Shown here in pieces: positions 1-5,165 of a stretch of DNA of 5,616 nucleotides. The stretch's first letter is position 1. The number at the start of each line of letters is the position of its first letter. The stretch covers positions 1 through 5,616 of the forward strand of contig CALFMQ010000245.1 in the NCBI GenBank assembly GCA_937879825.1. Direction: 5' to 3'. The notes below the pieces were generated by a model. The model ran no database searches and had not been told where the DNA came from. It saw only the letters and a list, made by a program, of their open reading frames with translations. This DNA is from an uncultured Phycisphaerales bacterium (GTDB taxonomy: Bacteria; Planctomycetota; Phycisphaerae; Phycisphaerales; UBA1924). The position numbers and the translations under genes are program-made.

Positions 1-1498
1 GGAGGGGCTGATCTACGCGGTGTGCGACATCGACGAGGTGATCCGGATCATCCGGTCGGCGCGGACGCGCGAGGAGGCGATCAACAAGCTGGCGGCGCGG
101 CGGTTCCGTATTCCGGCGAGCCATGAGCATGCGCCGAAGATCCCGGAGCGGCTGATGCGGGTCGCGTCGTCGGCGGACGGCGTGTTGATGACGCGGGTGC
201 AGGCCGAGGCGATCGGCGCGATGCGGCTGATTCAGCTGGTCGGTCTGGAGATCGAGCGTCTGACCGGCGATTACGCGAAGGTCGTGGCGGAGATCGAGGG
301 GTACGAGAAGATTCTCGGCGATCGGAATCTCGTGCTGGGGATGATCAAGGACGACTGCGCGGAGATGAAGTCGCGGTACGCGACGCCCCGGCGGACGGCG
401 ATCGAGGAGTCGGCGACGGATATCGACATCGCGGCGCTGATTCAGGAAGAGGATGTGGCTGTGACGATCAGCCACAACGGGTGGGTGAAGCGCGTGCCGC
501 TTGATACGTACCGGGAGCAGCACCGCGGCGGGCGGGGCATCAAGGCGTCGGACCTGCACTCGGACGATTTCATCGAGAAGTTGTTCGTGGCGTCGACGCA
601 CGACGACCTGATGTGCTTTACCGATACGGGGCGCGTCTTCAAGATCAAGGTGTACGAGATTCCGCAGATGGCGCGGACGGCCAAGGGTCGTTCGATTCGG
701 AGCTTGATCGAGCTGCGTGAGGGCGAGAAGACGGTCGCGTACCTGCCCATCAAGGACTTCGAGAAGGGCGAGGACTTCCTGTGCTTCGCGACGGCGATGG
801 GGAAGGTGAAGCGGACCTCGCTCAAGCTCTTCCAGAACGTGAATCGCGCGGGCATCATCGCGATCGATCTGAACGAGGGCGATGAGTTGATCGGCGTGAC
901 CTCGACGACGGGGCGCGACCACCTGCTGCTGGGCACGCGGCACGGGATGTCGATCCGGTTCAACGAGGATGATGCGCGGGCGATGGGCCGCTCGGCCGCC
1001 GGCGTGAAGGGGATCGAGCTGGGCGACGACGATCGCGTTGTGGGCCTGGTGCGGATCGAGATGGCCGGCGAGGACGATGGCGATGCTGCCGACCCGGACC
1101 TGGCGCTGCTGACGGTGACGGAGAACGGCTACGGGAAGCGGACGGCGCTGAGCGAGTACCTCGTGCAATCTGAGAGCGAGGCGGGCGAGGTCTCGTACCG
1201 CGCGCAGTCGCGCGGCGGCAAGGGGCGCATCGATATCCGCACGACGGAGCGGAACGGCATGGTCGTCGCGGTGCGTGCGGTGACGGAGGAGGAAGGCGTT
1301 GTGTTCGTGACACGGGACGGCCTGCTCGTGCGGACTCCGGCGGCGCAGATCTCGAAGATCGGTCGGAACACGCAGGGTGTGCGCGTCGTGAATCTGAAGG
1401 AGGGGGACAGGTTGATCGGCGCGGCGGTGACGCCGGCGTCGGAGGCCGAGGGCGGGGATGATGAAGGGGTCGAGGGGGAGGAGATCGGCGAGTCGTGA
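1..1498 (+). CDS. gyrA: DNA gyrase subunit A, C-terminal part (5' end outside window)
   Basis: GyrA forms the A2B2 gyrase that introduces negative supercoils using ATP. The frame is open from base 2 (EGLIYAVCDID...), so the gene enters from the left; the GTG at base 20 is not a real start. About 498 residues are visible. The first ~130 match the end of the breakage-reunion domain and its coiled coil (GAMRLIQLVGLEIERL, then PRRTAI); the catalytic Tyr lies upstream of the window. The rest is the six-bladed beta-pinwheel that wraps DNA, with repeated blade motifs (TDTGRVFKIK, TAMGKVKRTS, ENGYGKRT, TRDGLLVRTP). A GyrA box QHRGGRG opens it and a second box, QSRGGKG, sits near residue 402 of the visible part. 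Two boxes favour GyrA over ParC, whose pinwheel normally lacks them. The protein ends in an acidic tail (about 20 residues rich in Glu, Asp and Gly); in E. coli a comparable tail tunes wrapping. The STAS gene follows 38 nt downstream. Confidence 0.95.
   Translation, partial: EGLIYAVCDIDEVIRIIRSARTREEAINKLAARRFRIPASHEHAPKIPERLMRVASSADGVLMTRVQAEAIGAMRLIQLVGLEIERLTGDYAKVVAEIEGYEKILGDRNLVLGMIKDDCAEMKSRYATPRRTAIEESATDIDIAALIQEEDVAVTISHNGWVKRVPLDTYREQHRGGRGIKASDLHSDDFIEKLFVASTHDDLMCFTDTGRVFKIKVYEIPQMARTAKGRSIRSLIELREGEKTVAYLPIKDFEKGEDFLCFATAMGKVKRTSLKLFQNVNRAGIIAIDLNEGDELIGVTSTTGRDHLLLGTRHGMSIRFNEDDARAMGRSAAGVKGIELGDDDRVVGLVRIEMAGEDDGDAADPDLALLTVTENGYGKRTALSEYLVQSESEAGEVSYRAQSRGGKGRIDIRTTERNGMVVAVRAVTEEEGVVFVTRDGLLVRTPAAQISKIGRNTQGVRVVNLKEGDRLIGAAVTPASEAEGGDDEGVEGEEIGES
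518..538 (+). other. GyrA box (QHRGGRG), first blade of the pinwheel
   Basis: The codons read QHRGGRG, fitting the GyrA-box pattern Q-(R/K)-R-G-G-(R/K)-G except for His at position 2. In gyrases this loop is needed to wrap DNA round the C-terminal domain and so for negative supercoiling, rather than only relaxation or decatenation. Confidence 0.85.
1205..1225 (+). other. Second GyrA-box-like motif (QSRGGKG)
   Basis: The codons read QSRGGKG inside a late pinwheel blade, just after ENGYGKRTALSEY. Many GyrA proteins have QxRGGKG here, and mycobacterial GyrA is known to use two functional boxes. About 12 extra residues (1169-1204) separate the usual EYxVQ from this box. Confidence 0.7.
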
Positions 1499-1503
1499 TC
1501 GGG

Positions 1504-1509
1504 TAGACT
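1504..1509 (+). promoter_or_regulatory. Possible -10 box (TAGACT) for the STAS gene
   Basis: TAGACT fits the TAnnnT core of a sigma-70 -10 box and lies just after the gyrA stop. A start about 7 nt downstream would give a leader of roughly 20 nt holding the ribosome site. No -35 hexamer is visible at 16-18 nt (positions near 1481-1486 read GAGATC). The same GGTAGACT octamer occurs before the ABC gene at 4136-4143. If real, the STAS gene is not solely dependent on gyrA transcription. Confidence 0.4.
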
Positions 1510-1520
1510 TTCGACTTCTT

Positions 1521-1527
1521 GAGGAGG
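1521..1527 (+). promoter_or_regulatory. Ribosome binding site that sets the STAS start
   Basis: GAGGAGG lies 9 nt before ATG at 1537. An in-frame TTG at 1519 overlaps this site and would add six residues (MRRPRR), so ATG 1537 is preferred. Confidence 0.85.
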
Positions 1528-1536
1528 CCTCGGCGC

Positions 1537-1875
1537 ATGGCGACGGACTGGTCCGACAACATCGTGATTTGTGATCTGGGCGACGAGCCGGACCTGTCGG
1601 ACGAGTTGAACGACATTCATGCGCGGATTACCGAGAAGTCGGGGGCGACGCCGAACCTCGTGCTGAATCTGGCGTCGGTGACGTACCTGAACTCATCGAA
1701 TATCGCGCAGTTGCTGCGTTTGCGCAAGGCGATCGGCGAGGCGCACAAGAAGATGCGTGTGTGCGCGGTGAGCGACCCGGTGTGGTCGGTGATGCTGCTG
1801 ACGGGCCTGGACAAGGTGTTCGATTTCCAGCCGGACAAAGCGACCGCGATCGCATCGCTCCAGATCGACGGGTGA
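1537..1875 (+). CDS. STAS-domain protein, anti-sigma-factor antagonist type
   Basis: 112 residues, one STAS domain and nothing else, the usual size for SpoIIAA/RsbV-type single-domain proteins. Such cytoplasmic proteins bind a partner, classically an anti-sigma serine kinase, and are switched by Ser/Thr phosphorylation and PP2C dephosphorylation. Visible elements are a first beta-strand (NIVICDL, 8-14), a central hydrophobic strand (NLVLNLASVTYL, 40-51), the switch loop and helix LNSSNIAQLLRLRKAI (51-66), and a late strand (KMRVCAVSD). S53 aligns with the phosphorylated serine of SpoIIAA; the usual Asp before it is N52 and the usual Gly after the second Ser is N55. No kinase, phosphatase or sigma factor lies nearby, so the pathway is unknown. 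It could be co-transcribed with gyrA or use the TAGACT box at 1504. Its stop is 12 nt from the converging protease gene. The fold assignment is firm; the role is inferred from the family. Confidence 0.85.
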   Translation: MATDWSDNIVICDLGDEPDLSDELNDIHARITEKSGATPNLVLNLASVTYLNSSNIAQLLRLRKAIGEAHKKMRVCAVSDPVWSVMLLTGLDKVFDFQPDKATAIASLQIDG

Positions 1876-1890
1876 TCGCGCGGGCGATTA
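1873..1890. terminator. Short hairpin spanning the two convergent stop codons
   Basis: TGATCGC-GCGG-GCGATTA can fold with a 5-bp perfect core (ATCGC/GCGAT) and a 4-nt loop; on the + strand a G-U and a T-A pair extend it to 7. It contains the TGA of the STAS gene and the TAA of the protease gene. No T-run follows on either strand, so it is a poor intrinsic terminator and may owe its symmetry to the stop codons. Confidence 0.2.
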
Positions 1891-3891
1891 CTGGCCGGTC
1901 GTGCAGAGATTCGACCAATCGATGATGACGGTGTTGAGGTCATCGACATTGACCCAGCCGTCGCCTGTCACATCGCCCTGTTCGCGGAGCGCGTTGGGCC
2001 CCGTGAGCCAGTTGGAGAGGACGAAGTTGAGGTCGTCGACATTGACGAAGCCCGAGTTGTCGACATCGCCCGCGCAGAAGGGGACGGGCGCGGTGCCGTG
2101 GATCGTGAGCGTCCAGGAGTTGAGCGTGCCCTCGTCGGGGTCGACGGTGTCGCGGAGGCGGAGGGTCCAGTTGCCGGCGGACATCTCGTCCCAGTTGCGG
2201 ACGGTGGTGAAGACATACGAGGCGTAATGGTCGTTGGGGTCGTTGTGGCGTGTGGCGAGGACCGAGGTGGTGCCGGAGGGTGAGACGAGTTCGAGTTCGA
2301 GGTCGCCGCGGTAGGTGTGGGTGGCGTCGAGGGACACCTCGACATGCTCGACCTTGATGTTGTCGGCGATGCTGATGGTGCGCTCGGTCCACGTGTCGGT
2401 GTTGTCGGGGATGACGACGCCGGCGACATCGATGGCGGAGGTGGAGACGGGCGGGCCGACGAGCGGCCAGGTCTGCGCGAGCGTGACGGCGGCGGCGGCG
2501 TCGATCGCGCCGAAGCCGTAGATGTGCGAGATGTCGTGGCCGGCGGCGTTGACGGTCCAGCCGGAGTTGGACGGGTCGTTCATGCGCGCGGAGTTGACCA
2601 GGACGTGCTGGACATCGCGCCATGTGAGGTCGGGGCGCGCCTGGAGCATCAGCGCGACGGTGCCGGCGCACATGGGCGAGGCGGCGCTGGAGCCGCCGAA
2701 GATGGTGGTGTACGGGTTGGGCCCGTGATTGGTGGTGACGATCGCGCGGTGCCCGATGGCGTTGGAGGGCGCGACAACCATGAGCGATGCGCCGGGCTCG
2801 GAGCCGTTGGACGCGTGGATGATCGAGACGGTGTCGGCGTCGTTGATCCACCCGACGGAGATGGTGAAGCGGCTCGAGGCGTAGGGGTCGTAATCGACTC
2901 GGTCGGTGCTGCCGCCGTTGCCCGCGGCGAAGACGAGGATCTGGCCGAGCCCGTTGCGTCCGGAGGAGACGGCTTCTTCGAACGCGGCGCGCTCGATGGA
3001 TGTCAGGTAGCGGATGCCGTTGTTATCGACGGGGCCCCACGAGTTGTTCTTGACATCGATGGCTTCATTGTGCCAGACGAAGGCCTCGGCGATTCGTTCG
3101 GCGGAGGAGACATACTGCGTGCAGAAGTTTGAGTCGTAGGCGACGCCGCGCACGCCGAGGCCGTTGAGCCCGACGGCGGACATGATTCCGGCGACGCGGG
3201 TGGCGTGCTGCCCGTTGGTCGCGCCGGCCTGTGAGTATTCGGCGACATAATGGGCGGAGAGGTCTTCGTGCGTGAAGTTGGCGCCGGAGGTTTCGGCCTG
3301 GCCGATGAGGATGCCCGCGCCGGTGAAGCCCATGTCCCACGCGGGGACGACATTGAGATCGGCGCCGATGACGACATCGTTGAGCAGGTGCCACTGATCG
3401 GTGAAGAGCGGATCGGTGCCGGGGATGGGGCCGTCGTCGCCTCGGTCGGCGATCTCGTTGTGCTCGGCGAGGTAGGCCTCCTTGATGCCGGGGGTGGCGC
3501 GGAGGGTGTTGGCGAGTTTGAGCGCGGCCTTGACGGAGCCGGCATCCACGAGCCAGAAGCCGGGGATGCCGTCGGCGGGCTCGGCGGCGAGGCGCATGCG
3601 GTTGGCGACCTTGCGGAGCGCGGCGGGGTTGTCCGTGTTGACCACGACGACGCAGGTGAGCGCATCGATGGGCTGGTGCGGCGCGAGGCCGGGCATTTTG
3701 GCGCGGAGGTCTTTGGAGGTCGGTTCGATGAAGACCCAGGGGTCGTTGGTGTCGCCGATGACGCGGAGGGTGTCGCGGCCTTTGGCCGTGGGCACGGAGA
3801 TCACGCCCGGATCGGCGGCGAGGGCGGTGCCTGCGACGAGGGTCAGGGCTGCGGCGACGAGCGTTGGGGATGTGCGCAGCGAGATGGCCAA
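1888..3891 (-). CDS. Secreted S8 (subtilisin/kexin-like) serine protease with P-domain and dockerin-like tail
   Basis: 667 residues from TTG at 3891. This start is chosen because GGGAG lies 6 nt upstream and the protein then opens with a normal signal peptide (MAISLRTS, hydrophobic LVAAALTLVAGTALA, likely cut after ALA near 25). In-frame ATGs upstream would bury the signal. Residues ~27-155 look like a propeptide. The S8 domain (~160-475) shows QHATRVAG with His229, the oxyanion Asn325 in FAAGNGG and the nucleophile Ser402 in GGSSAASP. At the Asp site the sequence is QAETSGANFTHEDL: Glu200 stands where DTG/DDG is expected, with one extra residue. A kexin-type P-domain (~487-600; YRGDLELELVSPSG, then GTLNSWTLTIHG) follows. 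The tail (608-663) has two Ca-loop repeats (D609-D620 and D640-D651) flanked by C606 and C663. It is probably exported and surface-bound or extracellular; the substrate is unknown. Activity is uncertain because of the Asp change. Confidence 0.9.
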   Translation of the reverse strand: MAISLRTSPTLVAAALTLVAGTALAADPGVISVPTAKGRDTLRVIGDTNDPWVFIEPTSKDLRAKMPGLAPHQPIDALTCVVVVNTDNPAALRKVANRMRLAAEPADGIPGFWLVDAGSVKAALKLANTLRATPGIKEAYLAEHNEIADRGDDGPIPGTDPLFTDQWHLLNDVVIGADLNVVPAWDMGFTGAGILIGQAETSGANFTHEDLSAHYVAEYSQAGATNGQHATRVAGIMSAVGLNGLGVRGVAYDSNFCTQYVSSAERIAEAFVWHNEAIDVKNNSWGPVDNNGIRYLTSIERAAFEEAVSSGRNGLGQILVFAAGNGGSTDRVDYDPYASSRFTISVGWINDADTVSIIHASNGSEPGASLMVVAPSNAIGHRAIVTTNHGPNPYTTIFGGSSAASPMCAGTVALMLQARPDLTWRDVQHVLVNSARMNDPSNSGWTVNAAGHDISHIYGFGAIDAAAAVTLAQTWPLVGPPVSTSAIDVAGVVIPDNTDTWTERTISIADNIKVEHVEVSLDATHTYRGDLELELVSPSGTTSVLATRHNDPNDHYASYVFTTVRNWDEMSAGNWTLRLRDTVDPDEGTLNSWTLTIHGTAPVPFCAGDVDNSGFVNVDDLNFVLSNWLTGPNALREQGDVTGDGWVNVDDLNTVIIDWSNLCTTGQ
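1933..2046 (-). repeat. Duplicated dockerin-like calcium-loop coding repeat
   Basis: A 21-nt segment (1933-1953) recurs at 2026-2046 with 20 of 21 bases identical. Both copies encode the VNVDDLN core of the two EF-hand-like loops in the protease tail. Each loop has the dockerin spacing D-x-(D/T)-x-(S/D)-G-x-V-N-x-x-D. In cellulosomes, dockerins bind cohesins; in planctomycetes such tails are common, and their partner is generally unknown. Confidence 0.75.
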
Positions 3892-3897
3892 GGGTGG

Positions 3898-3902
3898 CTC
3901 CC
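3898..3902 (-). promoter_or_regulatory. Ribosome binding site that sets the TTG start of the protease
   Basis: On the - strand GGGAG is followed by 6 nt and then TTG. The alternative ATGs upstream (encoding MRMVVPEERT) have no purine-rich sequence at a suitable distance. Confidence 0.6.
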
Positions 3903-3923
3903 GAATAGTGCGTTCTTCCGGCA

Positions 3924-3954
3924 CAACCATCCGCATACGCGGTCTGGATGGTTG
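3924..3954. repeat. 9-bp inverted repeat in the protease leader
   Basis: CAACCATCC (3924-3932) and GGATGGTTG (3946-3954) are perfect complements around a 13-nt loop. It lies 33 nt upstream of the TTG start and inside the predicted mRNA leader, so it could be an RNA hairpin affecting translation or stability, or a protein-binding site. Confidence 0.5.
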
Positions 3955-3959
3955 CGGTC

Positions 3960-3999
3960 GCGCCCGTTGTGATGCCTGTTCATTAGGGCATACGGGCGC
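3960..3999. repeat. Nested inverted repeat overlapping the likely protease promoter
   Basis: The outer arms GCGCCCGT (3960-3967) and ACGGGCGC (3992-3999) are perfect 8-bp complements. Inside are ATGCC (3972-3976) and GGCAT (3987-3991), adding 5 bp with a 4-nt bulge on one side and a 10-nt loop. It covers the candidate -10 box and part of the spacer, so an operator is plausible; a structured RNA is also possible. Confidence 0.5.
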
Positions 4000-4010
4000 G
4001 GTGTGCTCAA
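3982..4010 (-). promoter_or_regulatory. Candidate sigma-70-type promoter of the protease gene
   Basis: On the - strand, TTGAGC (4005-4010) and CCTAAT (3982-3987) are separated by exactly 17 nt, each matching 4 of 6 consensus bases. Transcription would begin near 3975 with a leader of about 84 nt. A rival -10-like box, GGCAGACT, lies further up at 4045-4052 and differs by one base from the GGTAGACT seen before the two + strand genes. Confidence 0.3.
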
Positions 4011-4054
4011 GGGTGTGCTTCATTGTTGCTCGGAAACGGGGCGGAGTCTGCCGG

Positions 4055-4077
4055 ATTCCCGGCTGTGCCGGGGGAAT
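4055..4077. repeat. Imperfect hairpin in the divergent spacer
   Basis: ATTCCCGG (4055-4062), loop CTGTG, then CCGGGGGAAT (4068-4077): the arms pair over 8 bp with a 2-nt G bulge. No T-run follows, so it is not an obvious terminator. Confidence 0.4.
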
Positions 4078-4083
4078 GCGGGT

Positions 4084-4119
4084 CCGATATCGGTCGGCGG
4101 CGTCTCGGACGCGTGCGTC
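4084..4119. promoter_or_regulatory. Palindromes upstream of the ABC gene, possible operators
   Basis: CCGATATCGG (4084-4093) is a perfect 10-bp palindrome. GACGC-GT-GCGTC (4108-4119) is a perfect 5-bp dyad centred about 36 nt before the ATG, where a -35 element would sit if transcription starts at the ATG. No -35 hexamer is seen there, so a bound activator or repressor is plausible. This is inferred from symmetry and position only. Confidence 0.3.
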
Positions 4120-4137
4120 GGTTGATGGTTTGGTCGG

Positions 4138-4143
4138 TAGACT
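4138..4143 (+). promoter_or_regulatory. -10 box (TAGACT) placed for leaderless transcription of the ABC gene
   Basis: TAGACT ends 6 nt before the A of ATG 4150, so the expected transcription start coincides with the start codon. No Shine-Dalgarno sequence precedes the ATG, which fits a leaderless mRNA. The octamer GGTAGACT also occurs before the STAS gene. Confidence 0.5.
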
Positions 4144-4149
4144 CGTCAG

Positions 4150-4881
4150 ATGAGCACGATGATGGGCCAATCAACCGGACAGATCACGAACGCCTCGGCG
4201 GTGTGCGAGTTGCGCGGCGTGACGAAGGTGTACTACAAGCCGGACGGTTCGGTGCTGGTGGAAGCGCTGCGCGGGACGGACCTGGTGATTCCGACGGGCC
4301 AGTATGTGGCGATCATGGGTCCGTCGGGCTCGGGCAAATCGACGCTGATGAACATCCTGGGGTGTCTGGATCAGCCGACGGCGGGTCAGTACTTGCTGGA
4401 CGGGCGCGATGTGGCGCAGATGAGCGATGAGGACCTGTCGCGGTATCGCGGGCGGAAGATCGGTTTTGTGTTCCAGGCGTTCAATCTAATTTCGCAGTTG
4501 ACGGTGCAGGAGAACGCCGAGGTGCCGCTGATCTATCAGGGTGTGCCGCGGAGCGAGCGATCGGTGCGTGCGGCCAAGGCGCTGGGGATGGTCGGGCTGG
4601 GCGATCGGATGACGCACCGCCCTTCGGAGTTGTCTGGCGGGCAGCAGCAGCGTGCTGCGATTGCGCGGGCGCTGGCGTCGGAGCCGGTGGTTTTGATGGC
4701 GGACGAGCCGACGGGGAACCTCGACAGCGCGACCGGCGAGGCGATCCTGACGATGTTCGATGAGCTGCACGCGGGCGGTATGACGATCATCATGGTGACG
4801 CACGACGACTCGGTAGCGTCGAGGTGTCAGCGGGTTGTGCGGCTGCGGGACGGGCGGGTGGAGTCGGACACGCTGAACTGA
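4150..4881 (+). CDS. ABC transporter ATP-binding protein, LolD/MacB family
   Basis: 243 residues, a complete stand-alone nucleotide-binding domain. In order: Walker A GPSGSGKST (57-65), Q-loop FVFQAFNLI (Gln109), signature LSGGQQQR (161-168), Walker B VVLMADEPT (180-188, catalytic Glu186), D-loop GNLD and H-loop MVTHD (His218). GPSGSGKSTLMNILGCLD and the FNLI stretch after the Q-loop are typical of the LolD/MacB/FtsE-like group, whose ATPases drive permeases that extract lipoproteins, export peptides or antibiotics, or act by mechanotransmission without moving a substrate across the inner membrane. ATP hydrolysis would occur on the cytoplasmic face. No permease or periplasmic adaptor gene is adjacent: the upstream gene is divergent and the downstream one converges 2 nt away, so its partner must be encoded elsewhere. 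Start: ATG 4150, with further in-frame ATGs at 4159 and 4162; 4150 is favoured by the TAGACT box and lack of a ribosome site. The substrate is unknown. Confidence 0.93.
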   Translation: MSTMMGQSTGQITNASAVCELRGVTKVYYKPDGSVLVEALRGTDLVIPTGQYVAIMGPSGSGKSTLMNILGCLDQPTAGQYLLDGRDVAQMSDEDLSRYRGRKIGFVFQAFNLISQLTVQENAEVPLIYQGVPRSERSVRAAKALGMVGLGDRMTHRPSELSGGQQQRAAIARALASEPVVLMADEPTGNLDSATGEAILTMFDELHAGGMTIIMVTHDDSVASRCQRVVRLRDGRVESDTLN

Positions 4882-4883
4882 TT

Positions 4884-5165
4884 TCAGTACGACTCGGGAA
4901 GCGGTTCAGAGCAGAACCATCGCGCGGGGACATGGGCGTATAGCGCCAATGTGAAACCGATGACGGCGGTCAGACCGGGCGGTACGAATAGCGCCCAGAG
5001 CGACTGGTTGATCTGAGTCAAACCGTCAAACTCGCTCCACCCATCGAACTGGCGGCGGAACGCCATGAGCCCGATCGCGACTGTCGCGGCCTGGATCAGA
5101 CCAATCAGAAACATCGTGATTCCGACGGCGATCAGAATAACTCTGAGTGTTGACCTTGGCGTCAC
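4884..5165 (-). CDS. Small two-helix membrane protein of unknown function (paralogue of the next gene)
   Basis: 93 residues from GTG at 5165. The start is set by AAGGAGA (5172-5178), 6 nt upstream, and by the GTGA overlap with the preceding gene's TGA. The frame is open further upstream, but that part is Arg/Pro-rich and lies over the zinc-ribbon gene, so it is rejected. Two hydrophobic segments are visible: about 7-36 (LRVILIAVGITMFLIGL onward) and 56-77 (LWALFVPPGLTAVIGF onward), joined by a polar loop with FDGWSEFDGL. The N-terminus MTPRSTLRVILIAVGI shares 9 of 16 residues with that of the upstream gene, and both have a (V/L)W..VP motif opening helix 2, so the two are probably diverged duplicates. 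The zinc ribbon of the partner is missing here; the protein ends soon after helix 2 (ARWFCSEPLPESY). I do not recognise a function. Confidence 0.75.
   Translation of the reverse strand: MTPRSTLRVILIAVGITMFLIGLIQAATVAIGLMAFRRQFDGWSEFDGLTQINQSLWALFVPPGLTAVIGFTLALYAHVPARWFCSEPLPESY

Larger units (their letters stand above)
3892..4149. other. Divergent intergenic region between protease and ABC ATPase
   Basis: These 258 nt hold no convincing gene. They contain three stem-loop-forming inverted repeats (3924-3954, 3960-3999, 4055-4077), a 10-bp palindrome (4084-4093) and a 12-nt dyad (4108-4119), plus candidate promoters for both genes. This is an unusually dense set of symmetric sequences for one short spacer. 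Confidence 0.6.

Noticed and set aside
20..22. GTG at base 20 as a gyrA start
   Set aside because: The frame continues upstream with conserved GyrA residues (EGLIYA), so the gene simply enters from outside the window.
442..1620. Several - strand open frames inside gyrA
   Set aside because: They are Arg/Pro/Ser-rich shadows of the gyrase frame with no domain signature.
2317..3132. Open frame of 271 codons on the + strand inside the protease gene
   Set aside because: It encodes a Gly/Asp/Val-rich low-complexity product typical of the opposite strand of a high-GC gene; the - strand product has clear S8, P-domain and dockerin features.
3250..4153. Overlapping + strand open frames across the protease start (240 and 223 codons)
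   Set aside because: They are composition-driven, with no recognisable domain, and lie antisense to the signal peptide and propeptide.
3892..4170. N-terminal extension of the protease (93 codons before the TTG)
   Set aside because: It would place a long Arg/Pro-rich stretch before the signal peptide, and no ribosome site precedes its ATGs.
4877..4888. ACTGA-TT-TCAGT dyad between the ABC gene and the converging membrane gene
   Set aside because: The 2-nt spacer cannot form a hairpin loop and the symmetry comes largely from two facing TGA stop codons.
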